Shown here piece after piece: positions 1 to 9,117 of a stretch of 13,506 bases of DNA (positions are counted from its first letter, which is position 1; the number at the start of each line of letters is the position of its first letter). The position numbers were made by a program, and so were the translations under genes. The stretch spans positions 1 through 13,506 of the forward strand of contig JANXOO010000090.1 of NCBI GenBank assembly GCA_025353525.1. The letters run 5' to 3'. This DNA is from Schlesneria sp. GTDB taxonomy: Bacteria; Planctomycetota; Planctomycetia; Planctomycetales; Planctomycetaceae. The notes beneath the pieces were generated by a model, which saw only the letters and a list, made by a program, of their open reading frames with translations, made no database searches and had not been told where the DNA came from.

Positions 1-103
1 TCCGGTTGAGAGGTTTTCCGGTTGAATCGGGCAAGTGACCCGAGGGCATCACGTGATACCGCTCGCGGCAGAGAGCAGGGCACTCATCGAAACCCGACAT
101 TCA

Positions 104-134
104 CGAAAAACGCCGGAACATCATTCGATGCCTG
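104..134 (-). terminator. Possible intrinsic terminator of the asparagine-synthase-like gene (imperfect)
   Basis: On the minus strand an imperfect hairpin (CATC pairing with GATG, flanked by a partly paired GC block) runs into TTTTT at 106-110. It lies about 130 bases after the stop of the minus-strand gene at 266. Its core, 111-135, matches the much better hairpin at 4181-4205 in 22 of 25 positions. The three differences spoil the stem here, so this may be a decayed or weak terminator. Confidence 0.4.
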
Positions 135-166
135 GTTTTCCGAGGGACGTTGATCCCAGGAAAACC
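134..166. repeat. Inverted repeat / hairpin downstream of the asparagine-synthase-like gene
   Basis: GGTTTTCC at 134-141 pairs with GGAAAACC at 159-166, and GGGA at 144-147 pairs with TCCC at 154-157. This gives a 12-pair stem with a small internal bulge and a six-base loop. No T-run follows directly in either orientation. It could stabilise the 3' end of the minus-strand mRNA, or act together with the neighbouring terminator-like hairpin at 104-134. Confidence 0.5.
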
Positions 167-265
167 CCCGATTCATATCGCGCGAAGTATAGGTTGGCCG
201 ATTCAATTTCGCCAGGGAGTTCCGCTCGTTTTGACACTCCCGGTGGCTCAAGTGCAGATCAACGA

Positions 266-1594
266 TCAGACAAACTGCTTCAGGAACCGGCGGCGGTATT
301 CTTCTGCTTCTTTCGGAAAAACCAGGTCGAAGGCGTCATCGGTCGTGGCACCGCGCTGAAACCGCCGCTTTTCAAATACGGGCATCGCCAGTCCGGTGAT
401 TGCCGCCACACCGCGTCGAACGACTTCGCCCTTCAGTGCGTACAACCGCGATTCGTTCCATTCGGTCAGCTCGATATACGGAATCCCTTCGGCAACTTCG
501 ATCACATTGGGCAACGCAAACGGACTGAATCCTTTGAAACCGAGCGACGCGACAGGAGCCGATGACCGGACATGACCGCGGCTCTGTCCGCCCGAATACG
601 TCAACGAGTGCTTGATGGCATGCACGCCCCACCCTTCCTGGTAAAGCATCTGATTGTTCAGGACGCTGCGGATCGTCAATTCGGAATTCTCGTGAATCGG
701 GTAGTCCTTCAGATTCTCGTCGCCGCCGTCTCCGTCGACGAGCAACTTCCAGTCGGGATAGCGATGACGGATCGCCTGACAAAGTGCCAAAGTCATCGCC
801 GCCGATTGAACGTCCAGCGGTTTGTAGTCTTCAAGAACACGAATCGCGGCATCGACGGAAACGGCGTCGACCGGAACCTCGATTCGCTCCAGCAAATAGC
901 CCAGATCGAGTTCATCCAAAAACTGTTGAGCCTGGCGAGCATCGGCTCCGTCCCCGCCGACATCCAGCGTGAATGCCTTCAACCGCTGAGGCGCCTCGCC
1001 CCGCTTTAGTAACAGATGATAAAGAGTGAGCAGCACACTACCGCTGTCGATTCCGCCCGAAAAGAGGACGCCGATCGGTTCGCTCGAACCGACATGGTTG
1101 AGCCATTTGTCGAGTTCCGTTGCCAACGCGCCGACATAGGCCTGGCCAATGTCGTCAAGGTTGGTACTCAACCGATTCCGTTGCGGATTGAAAAATCGCG
1201 TGTAAGTGGGACTCGGATCGGGGCAACCGACGAGTGCCAGTTCGGTCAAGTGATGAGCAGGCACCATCCGCGTATAGCTGGGGTGAAACTGCCCGTCGAG
1301 TCCCTCTTGTTTCAGCCAGTCCCGGATCGCATCAATCCGCTCGGCAATCACGAGGACCGGACCCGCATGTTGCTTGGCGATGAAGTAACGCAGCGGTCGT
1401 CCGATCGACCGGGCCATCCGGACGATCTTCCCCTGCTTGTGGATCATCGCAAACTGCCCGTCGATCCCTCGTACCTGATCAGGGTCACCCGAGGCGAGTC
1501 GTGCCAGCGCTTCGTCTGCTGACATATTCAGAAAGACATTCCCGGCCGGATCGACCAGATTGATAAGGCGTTCGATCAACTGAACTGACTGCAT
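266..1594 (-). CDS. Asparagine-synthase-like ATP-dependent amidotransferase/ligase
   Basis: This 442-residue protein belongs to the asparagine synthetase B superfamily. The C-terminal half has the ATP-pyrophosphatase P-loop SGGIDS at about residues 179-184, the second nucleotide-site motif GDGGDEN at about 288-294, and a basic KRRFQRGA segment near 409-416. The N-terminal ~130 residues keep the class II glutaminase-like pattern (G-x-F-A-x-I, then a RSIGRPLRYF segment). However, there is no cysteine at position 2, so glutamine hydrolysis by the usual mechanism is not expected; ammonia or another amine may be used instead. Its length is short against a typical AsnB (about 500-630). I chose ATG at 1594 because GAGGA lies six bases upstream; an adjacent ATG at 1597 is equally in frame. 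A TTG at 1678 would add 28 residues without family character. The substrate is unknown: the fold also includes beta-lactam synthetases and peptide cyclases. Confidence 0.85.
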   Translation of the reverse strand: MQSVQLIERLINLVDPAGNVFLNMSADEALARLASGDPDQVRGIDGQFAMIHKQGKIVRMARSIGRPLRYFIAKQHAGPVLVIAERIDAIRDWLKQEGLDGQFHPSYTRMVPAHHLTELALVGCPDPSPTYTRFFNPQRNRLSTNLDDIGQAYVGALATELDKWLNHVGSSEPIGVLFSGGIDSGSVLLTLYHLLLKRGEAPQRLKAFTLDVGGDGADARQAQQFLDELDLGYLLERIEVPVDAVSVDAAIRVLEDYKPLDVQSAAMTLALCQAIRHRYPDWKLLVDGDGGDENLKDYPIHENSELTIRSVLNNQMLYQEGWGVHAIKHSLTYSGGQSRGHVRSSAPVASLGFKGFSPFALPNVIEVAEGIPYIELTEWNESRLYALKGEVVRRGVAAITGLAMPVFEKRRFQRGATTDDAFDLVFPKEAEEYRRRFLKQFV

Positions 1595-1657
1595 CATGAT
1601 TCCTCGGCAGGCGGTAACGGACAAGCTCAATGATGAAGGGGATCGGGTACGAAGGCA

Positions 1658-1686
1658 ATAGTACGCCAGGTACCGCAAATTGACAC
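1658..1686 (-). promoter_or_regulatory. Possible promoter of the asparagine-synthase-like gene
   Basis: On the minus strand GTGTCA (1686-1681) and TACTAT (1663-1658) are 17 bases apart, each matching the sigma-70 consensus at four of six positions. This would start transcription near 1650 and leave a leader of about 55 bases before the ATG at 1594. The match is weak. Confidence 0.25.
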
Positions 1687-3996
<2,310 letters not shown>

Positions 3997-4030
3997 TCCG
4001 CACCGCAGATTCAACCAATCAAAAGAGGCT

Positions 4031-4114
4031 CAAACCACCCATATTGTGGGGTATTTTCCAGGGAGATCTACCGTGGGATTCACCCACGCCTATCCTCTTC
4101 GCGACTGTGGTTTG
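4031..4114. repeat. Nested inverted repeats in the ligA-typA convergent spacer
   Basis: CAAACCAC at 4031-4038 is the reverse complement of GTGGTTTG at 4107-4114. Inside this outer pair lies the perfect hairpin CGTGGG-ATTCA-CCCACG at 4072-4088 and a weaker hairpin at 4035-4049. The outer arm and the weak hairpin share bases, so they cannot form together. The spacer (3997-4279) holds no supported gene. Confidence 0.4.
4035..4057 (+). terminator. Possible weak terminator after ligA
   Basis: About 40 bases after the ligA stop, CCAC (4035-4038) can pair with GTGG (4046-4049), or alternatively CCCA (4038-4041) with TGGG (4047-4050). TATTTT follows at 4052-4057. The stem is only four pairs, so this is tentative. 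A stronger hairpin, CGTGGG/CCCACG at 4072-4088 with a five-base loop, lies just downstream but has no T-run. Confidence 0.3.
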
Positions 4115-4171
4115 TTCCGCGTGGCGACCCGGTGGCTGTCCCGCGATTCAGTGACTTTTCTGCCGGTGGCC

Positions 4172-4207
4172 AAAAGAAAACGCCGGGACATCGTTCGATG
4201 CCCGGCG
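4172..4207 (-). terminator. Intrinsic terminator of typA
   Basis: CGCCGGG at 4181-4187 pairs with CCCGGCG at 4201-4207, and CATCG at 4189-4193 pairs with CGATG at 4196-4200. The single A at 4188 is bulged and the loop is a two-base TT. On the minus strand the stem is followed by TTTTCTTTT (complement of 4172-4180). That orientation, 73 bases after the typA stop, fits termination of typA. For ligA on the plus strand no T-run follows. A diverged copy of the 25-base core lies at 111-135. Confidence 0.8.
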
Positions 4208-4279
4208 CTGGATGCAAAATCAGTGATTCGTATTTGCCGAAACTTGAGCCACCGTGACGAGAGACCAGGTTGAGGAAGG

Positions 4280-6115
4280 TCAGGCGTTCGACGAACTTCG
4301 GACTTCGCGTTTGCGTTCCTGTTCCGTCAGCCGGATCTTGCGGAGGCGAATCACCTGCGGAGTCACTTCGACGTACTCGTCGTCTTCAATGTATTCGAGT
4401 GCAGCTTCGAGACTCATTTTCCGGGGTGGCTTGAGAGTGATATTCTCGTCAGAACCAGATGCTCGCATGTTTGTGAGCTGCTTTTCCTTGATCGGGTTCA
4501 CGACCATATCGCTATCGCGCGAATTCTCGCCGACAACCATACCCTCGTAGACTTCATCACCAGGCTCGACAAACATTTCGGCCCGATCCTGCAGCTTGAA
4601 CAGAGCGAATCCGACGGCTTTGCCTCGTTCTTGCGAGACGAGCACGCCGTTCTGACGGTGGGGGACCGAACCTTCGACCGGCTTGTACTGTTCGAAACGG
4701 TGATGGATGACCGCTTCGCCTTTCGTCGAATTCAACATACGGGTCCGAATACCGATCAGACCACGCGACGGGATCGAGAATTCGAGGTGTGTCGAGCCGA
4801 GATCGTTTGCGGTCATCTCGACAAGTTCGCCCCGACGATTGCCGACGATTTCCATCACGGGGCCGACGTATTCGGTCGGCACGTCAACAACGAGGATTTC
4901 AAACGGCTCGCACATCTTGCCATCGATCAGCTTGCGAATGACCGTCGGCTTGCCAACGGAAAGCTCGTAGCCTTCGCGACGCATGGTTTCGACCAGAATC
5001 GAAAGGTGGAGCACGCCGCGGCCCGAAACCTTGAAGGCGTCTTTGTCGCCGAATTCCTCGACACGCAACGCGACATTCGATTCCAGTTCACGCATCAGTC
5101 GGGCACGAATGTGGCGGCTGGTCAGGAATTTTCCTCCGCCAGACTGACCGGCAAACGGTGACGAGTTAATTGTGAACAGCATCGACAGAGTCGGTTCGTC
5201 GACGCTGATTCGGGGCAATGCGATCGGATTGACCGGATCCGCGACCGTATCGCCAATTTCCGGTTTTTCCAGACCCGTCAGGGCGACGATGTCCCCGGCG
5301 GTCGCTTCTTCAACGGCGACTCGACCGAGCTTTTCAAAAACTTCGACCGTTACAACCTGATCGGCCACTTTCAAACCGTTGGCCTTCATCATCACGACCT
5401 TCTGGCCGGGCTTGATGCTGCCACCGACGATGCGACCTGTGGCGATTCGGCCGACGAATTCCGAATAGGACAGTGACGTGACCATCATCTGGAACGGACC
5501 TCCTACGTTCGTCGCGGGGCCTGGTACTTTTTCGATAATCATGTCGAGCAGCGGCTTGATAGAATCGCCTTTGACCAGCGGGTCATGAGTGGCGAATCCT
5601 GCGCGTCCGCTGGCGAAAATGTACGGGAAATCGAGTGTGGCGTCGTCGGCACCCAATTCACAAAACAGGTCGAACGTTTCGGAAAGGACATCCTGAGGTC
5701 GCGCATCGGACCGGTCAATCTTGTTGACGACGACGATGGGCTGCAGGCCGACTTCGAGCGCCTTCTGAAGCACGAAACGGGTTTGTGGACGTGGACCTTC
5801 GAAGGCATCGACAAGGACCAGGCAACCGTCCGCCATTTGCAGAACGCGTTCGACTTCACCGCCGAAATCGGCGTGGCCGGGGGTGTCGATAATGTTGATC
5901 TTCGTCCCCATGTAATTGAGGGCGATGTTTTTGGCGAGGATCGTAATGCCGCGTTCGCGTTCCAGATCGTTGGAATCGAGGATGCAGTCTTGCTGCACCT
6001 GCGATTCGCGGAACTGGCCACTGGCCTTGATCAGGCAATCGACCAATGTCGTTTTGCCGTGATCGACGTGAGCGATAATTGCGATGTTGCGGATGTCATT
6101 TCGTCGGGTATTCAT
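4280..6115 (-). CDS. typA: Ribosome-associated translational GTPase TypA/BipA
   Basis: This 611-residue protein is a translation-factor GTPase, related to EF-G and LepA, that binds the ribosome and affects ribosome assembly and stress growth. G1 is AHVDHGKT (residues 15-22). The switch I segment ERGIT ends at T58. G3 is DTPGH (77-81), G4 NKID (131-134) and G5 SGRAG (169-173). The beta-barrel domain, EF-G-like domains and the BipA-specific C-terminal domain follow. Length fits the family (about 600-615). The reading frame stays open to a GTG at 6238, but those 41 extra residues lack family character. ATG at 6115 gives the canonical start just before [15 protein letters not shown] clear Shine-Dalgarno is absent (only GAG about nine bases upstream). 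It is divergent from ftsY, appears monocistronic, and ends at a strong hairpin terminator. Confidence 0.97.
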   Translation of the reverse strand: MNTRRNDIRNIAIIAHVDHGKTTLVDCLIKASGQFRESQVQQDCILDSNDLERERGITILAKNIALNYMGTKINIIDTPGHADFGGEVERVLQMADGCLVLVDAFEGPRPQTRFVLQKALEVGLQPIVVVNKIDRSDARPQDVLSETFDLFCELGADDATLDFPYIFASGRAGFATHDPLVKGDSIKPLLDMIIEKVPGPATNVGGPFQMMVTSLSYSEFVGRIATGRIVGGSIKPGQKVVMMKANGLKVADQVVTVEVFEKLGRVAVEEATAGDIVALTGLEKPEIGDTVADPVNPIALPRISVDEPTLSMLFTINSSPFAGQSGGGKFLTSRHIRARLMRELESNVALRVEEFGDKDAFKVSGRGVLHLSILVETMRREGYELSVGKPTVIRKLIDGKMCEPFEILVVDVPTEYVGPVMEIVGNRRGELVEMTANDLGSTHLEFSIPSRGLIGIRTRMLNSTKGEAVIHHRFEQYKPVEGSVPHRQNGVLVSQERGKAVGFALFKLQDRAEMFVEPGDEVYEGMVVGENSRDSDMVVNPIKEKQLTNMRASGSDENITLKPPRKMSLEAALEYIEDDEYVEVTPQVIRLRKIRLTEQERKREVRSSSNA

Positions 6116-6286
6116 AAAAACTCGTTGAGCGGGCTTCCACGCGGGAAGCAGTCCTTGAAACACGGAAACCTGGTACAATATCAGCCGGGGCGGGATACTC
6201 GTCGGCGGAGGGCTCATGGCGGGCAGACTGGCTGGCACATCCCTTCAAAGGGCTGGCGCGCGCACAGGTGGCATTGAAGTGTGACT

Positions 6287-6315
6287 AATATAACAGGACA
6301 AATCGGCTCCGTGAA
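6287..6315 (-). promoter_or_regulatory. Candidate promoter of typA
   Basis: On the minus strand TTCACG (6315-6310) and TATATT (6292-6287) are separated by exactly 17 bases, matching the sigma-70 consensus at four and five of six positions. Transcription would start near 6280, giving a leader of about 165 bases before the ATG at 6115. A perfect TATAAT also occurs on this strand at 6347-6342 but lacks a convincing -35. Confidence 0.45.
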
Positions 6316-6512
6316 GCCCGGTTTCGCACCAATCGTGGCAAATTATACGGAATTGCCATGGTCCGACACCGAAATCCCCGTAGAAAGGAGGCTCAGACCA
6401 GGCTTTTTCGCCAATAATTCACAATTGACCTGATGCCGATTGATTGCGGTCAAGAGGGTAATTCTCGCACCCCGTTGAGCACAGCGGCGTCACATTGGAA
6501 CGTCGAATGGAT

Positions 6513-6541
6513 TTGCCGTCGACTGGCGAGCATTCTATGAT
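6513..6541 (+). promoter_or_regulatory. Candidate promoter of ftsY
   Basis: TTGCCG (6513-6518) and TATGAT (6536-6541) are 17 bases apart, matching the sigma-70 consensus at four and five of six positions. Transcription would start near 6548. The resulting leader of about 118 bases would contain the whole REP-like palindrome at 6577-6642. Confidence 0.5.
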
Positions 6542-6576
6542 CGGGCGGTTAACGCGACTGACCGTGGAAAATTGAC

Positions 6577-6642
6577 TGGCTGAAAAACGGGGATCCCGGC
6601 GCGCCGGGAGTCCTCCTGGTGCCTGCCCCCATTTTTCAGCCA
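6577..6642 (-). repeat. REP-like palindromic element, copy A, in the ftsY leader
   Basis: TGGCTGAAAAA at 6577-6587 is the exact reverse complement of TTTTTCAGCCA at 6632-6642. Inside, GGGG (6589-6592) can pair with the C-run at 6626-6630, and TCCCGGCGCGCCGGGA (6594-6609) is a perfect 16-base palindrome. Read on the minus strand the element shares its arm GGCTGAAAAA, a G-run and the 12-mer CAGGCACCAGGA (6625-6614) with the element at 10439-10494. The orientation given is that relative to the other copy. Elements of this look (GGGGACAGGCACC) are associated in many genomes with REP-associated tyrosine transposases (RAYT, Y1_Tnp). That link is from memory, and no such gene is in the window. Confidence 0.75.
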
Positions 6643-6665
6643 GAGTTAGATGAGAACGATGCACT

Positions 6666-7613
6666 ATGGGCTTTTTCGAGAAACTCAAGCAGGGGTTGCA
6701 ACGCACCAAGCAACTCCTGCAGACCGATTTACGCGATATCTTTCGATCCGGAGAAATCCTCGACGATGCGAAACTCGAACAGTTTGAAGGACGACTTATC
6801 CGCACAGACATGGGTGTTGCCGCGTCGTCCCTGATTGTCGGAGAACTTCGGGAAAAGTACGGGGGGCGCACAGTGGTTCTCAAAGACCTGTGGGGTACCG
6901 TCAAGGAAACAGTTCGTGGCCTGCTCAAGGGGACTGACGGCACCGTTTGGGACCCTGAACGTCCGCTGTCACCACTGAAATTCGCCGAATCCGGGCCAAC
7001 CGTTATTCTCGTGACCGGCGTCAACGGAACGGGCAAGACGACATCGATTGCCAAACTTGCGAAATTGCTGACATCTGAAGGACACAAGGTCATGTTGGCC
7101 GCCGGCGATACATTTCGAGCCGCCGCGGTCGAGCAATTGACGATGTGGAGCGAGCGGCTGGGGTGTGCGATCGTGACTCGACCCAGCGGCACCGATCCGG
7201 CCAGTGTCGCCTTTTCGGGATGCGAAGAGGCGTTGAAAGCGGGCGTCGATTTTCTGATCATCGATACGGCCGGGCGACTGCACAACCAGTCCAATCTGAT
7301 GAAGGAACTTGAGAAAATCCGTCGGGTAATCGACAAGAAAATTCCTGGTGCTCCTCACGAGTGTCTGCTGGTGATCGATGCGACGACCGGTCAGAACGGC
7401 CTGAATCAGGCCCAACACTTCGGCGAGGCGGCTCATTGCACCGGAATTGTCCTCGCGAAACTGGATGGCACCGCCAAAGGAGGTGTCACCGTTGCCATTC
7501 GACAGCAGATGGGAATTCCCGTGAAATACATCGGCGTTGGCGAGCAAATCGACGACCTGGAACTCTTTAACCCCGAACGATTTGTTGATGCGCTTTTTGA
7601 CGAATCAGCCTGA
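6666..7613 (+). CDS. ftsY: Signal recognition particle receptor FtsY
   Basis: This 315-residue SRP-family GTPase docks Ffh-bound ribosomes at the inner membrane for co-translational insertion. A short amphipathic start (MGFFEKLKQGLQRTK) serves as a membrane-targeting helix, followed by the four-helix N domain (to about residue 105). The G domain carries GVNGTGKT (118-125), DTFRAAA (148-154), DTAGR (200-204), AKLDG (264-268) and the closing GVGEQIDDLELF (290-301). The usual TKLDG is AKLDG here, a mild variation. The long acidic A domain of enterobacterial FtsY is missing, as in many other bacteria. No strong Shine-Dalgarno precedes the ATG at 6666; ATGs at 6650 and 6659 are out of frame. The start codon is only 23 bases after the REP-like palindrome. 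Confidence 0.97.
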   Translation: MGFFEKLKQGLQRTKQLLQTDLRDIFRSGEILDDAKLEQFEGRLIRTDMGVAASSLIVGELREKYGGRTVVLKDLWGTVKETVRGLLKGTDGTVWDPERPLSPLKFAESGPTVILVTGVNGTGKTTSIAKLAKLLTSEGHKVMLAAGDTFRAAAVEQLTMWSERLGCAIVTRPSGTDPASVAFSGCEEALKAGVDFLIIDTAGRLHNQSNLMKELEKIRRVIDKKIPGAPHECLLVIDATTGQNGLNQAQHFGEAAHCTGIVLAKLDGTAKGGVTVAIRQQMGIPVKYIGVGEQIDDLELFNPERFVDALFDESA

Positions 7614-7640
7614 GACAAAACGCGTTTGGTCGCCTTTCAG

Positions 7641-7682
7641 AATTATTTTCACCCAATTATTTTCACCCAATTAATTTCACCG
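7641..7682 (+). repeat. Three tandem copies of a 14-base AT-rich repeat
   Basis: The unit AATTATTTTCACCC occurs exactly at 7641-7654 and 7655-7668, and as AATTAATTTCACCG at 7669-7682 (two changes). It fills most of the 87-base spacer between the ftsY stop and the acyltransferase start. Nothing else in the window matches it. It may bind a regulator, or be a polymorphic repeat that alters spacing upstream of the next gene. Confidence 0.85.
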
Positions 7683-7700
7683 AGCGGAAGTCGTAGCCCC

Positions 7701-9083
7701 ATGTCGTCGGCATCCAATCCTTCGACGCGACTGACATCTCTCGATCAGTTTCGTGGATACACGATGCTGGGGATGTTGCTGGTGAACTTTTCTTCCGGCA
7801 AACCGATTTACCCGGCAATTCTGAAGCACTCGAACGACTATTGCAGTTACGCCGATACGATCATGCCGCAGTTTCTGTTTGCGGCGGGATTCGCGATGCG
7901 ATTGAGCCTCGGCAAACGTTTCGACGCGGGCGGAAAAATGCCATGGGGTCGGGCAGTCCGCCGAATTCTGGGACTGGCTCTGGTGGCAATCGTGTGGTAC
8001 TCGATTTGCGATCTGAATGGCATCATCGACAGGTTCAAGCGTCTGCCCACGGGTGAATTTGCCAAACCGCTCGGCGTTTCGCTGTTTGAGCTCTTCAAAC
8101 GGGATTTCTTCCAAACTCTGCTTCATATCGCCGCGACCTCGTTATGGATTCTTCCCGTCATCGCGGCATCGTCGAAAGTACGGGTGTGGTTCATGATCGC
8201 CTCGGGCTCCATCCATCTCTTTCTGTCGTGGTGGTTCAATTTCGATTGGGTGAACTCGGATCCGACCGGGATCGACGGAGGTCCGCTCGGATTCTTTTCG
8301 TGGGCCGTTCCCGCTCTGTGCGGAACACTTGCCTGCGATGCAGTCAGATCGACCGGTCCTGTTGCGGGCACACGCGACACAACACGCGCGGCAAGACGAA
8401 TCGCCATCTATGGTCTGGCGGTTGCCGCATTCGGCTGGTTCATGTCGATCCCGACAGTTCTGTACAATGCTCACTCTGATCGCACGTCTGCCGACGGCTC
8501 GTCGACCGTCATTCAACCAGCGGGAAATCCGGACGGGACTGGTACGACGCCAAAGCCGATGGTGAAACCCCGGAATGAGAAATTCGCGCCTGATCCGGTG
8601 ATTCCTTCAATGGCACGAATACGAGCCTGGGATGGCACTCTGGTTGAACCTCCCTTTGTTCGACCACCCGGTCCCGAGCTTCGAAAATGGAATTACTGGA
8701 TGATGTCTCAGCGAAGCGGCAATCTTTCGTATCTGACATTTGCCGCCGGAATTTCACTCGTTGTCTACGCATTCTTTTTGTGGGCGTGCGACATCAAGGG
8801 CTGGAGGTTGGGTCTGTTCCGGACTCTCGGAACAAATTCGCTCGCAGCCTTCTTGTTGCATGATGTCGCGAGCTGGTTGGTCGAGCCGTTTTTTCCGAAA
8901 CAGGGGACAATATTGACGGCGAGTGGTGCACAGTGGATACAGTTACACTCCGGCTTCGACCCTGATCGAAGCCTCTTTCTTATGCGCGTCGCGGAGACAT
9001 CCATCGGATTCCTTTGCTTTGCATTGTTCGTTTACGGGATTTGTCGTTTGCTGGAGTGGTTGGGCTGGTACCTGCGAGTCTGA
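7701..9083 (+). CDS. Polytopic membrane acyltransferase, HGSNAT/DUF5009-like
   Basis: This 460-residue integral membrane protein resembles the bacterial relatives of heparan-alpha-glucosaminide N-acetyltransferase, which move acetyl groups from cytoplasmic acetyl-CoA to a sugar on the far side of the membrane. The N-terminal signature SLDQFRGYTMLGMLLVNF (13-30) and KHSNDYCSYADTIMPQFLF (42-60) align with the human enzyme's first transmembrane helix and following loop. H43 then falls at the active-site histidine (H269 in HGSNAT). Hydrophobic helices lie around 18-32, 52-70, 88-105, 140-156, 162-180, 196-212, 234-254, 343-362, 378-396 and 431-450. A hydrophilic, proline-rich loop spans about 256-342. 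I chose ATG at 7701 (GGAAG ten bases upstream); a TTG at 7626 would translate the tandem repeat. The substrate is unknown, perhaps a cell-wall or exopolysaccharide sugar. The serine hydrolase follows after 34 bases. Confidence 0.85.
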   Translation: MSSASNPSTRLTSLDQFRGYTMLGMLLVNFSSGKPIYPAILKHSNDYCSYADTIMPQFLFAAGFAMRLSLGKRFDAGGKMPWGRAVRRILGLALVAIVWYSICDLNGIIDRFKRLPTGEFAKPLGVSLFELFKRDFFQTLLHIAATSLWILPVIAASSKVRVWFMIASGSIHLFLSWWFNFDWVNSDPTGIDGGPLGFFSWAVPALCGTLACDAVRSTGPVAGTRDTTRAARRIAIYGLAVAAFGWFMSIPTVLYNAHSDRTSADGSSTVIQPAGNPDGTGTTPKPMVKPRNEKFAPDPVIPSMARIRAWDGTLVEPPFVRPPGPELRKWNYWMMSQRSGNLSYLTFAAGISLVVYAFFLWACDIKGWRLGLFRTLGTNSLAAFLLHDVASWLVEPFFPKQGTILTASGAQWIQLHSGFDPDRSLFLMRVAETSIGFLCFALFVYGICRLLEWLGWYLRV

Positions 9084-9117
9084 ATCCGCCATCACGGTCT
9101 TTCTGAAAGTACATCAC

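Larger units (their letters stand above)
1..265. other. Gene-poor left edge, 3' flank of the asparagine-synthase-like gene
   Basis: I see no supported gene here. The open frames that cross it are antisense to the downstream minus-strand gene and have no recognisable protein character. Positions 1-9 and 18-26 are a direct repeat, TCCGGTTGA, cut by the window edge so that any further copies are invisible. Two hairpins at 111-134 and 134-166 are listed separately and probably mark the 3' end of the minus-strand transcript. Confidence 0.5.

Noticed and set aside
35..565. 176-codon plus-strand frame at the left edge
   Set aside because: It runs antisense into the asparagine-synthase-like gene, has a GTG start and no family-like composition; it is a shadow frame.
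6116..6238. 41-residue N-terminal extension of TypA from GTG 6238
   Set aside because: The extension lacks similarity to the family, which starts just before [14 protein letters not shown], and ATG 6115 gives the usual length.
6384..6391. Perfect AAAGGAGG ribosome-binding-like sequence
   Set aside because: No start codon with a continuing frame lies at suitable spacing downstream, so it probably does not serve a gene.
6419..7336. 305-codon minus-strand frame opposite ftsY
   Set aside because: It is antisense to a clear FtsY with all motifs; its serine/arginine-rich composition is typical of a shadow frame.
7626..7700. TTG start for the acyltransferase
   Set aside because: It would translate the 14-base tandem repeat; ATG 7701 precedes the conserved SLDQFRG region and has a Shine-Dalgarno-like GGAAG.
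8923..9117. 65-residue extension of the serine hydrolase from GTG 8923
   Set aside because: It overlaps the acyltransferase coding region and would bury the signal peptide that begins at ATG 9118.
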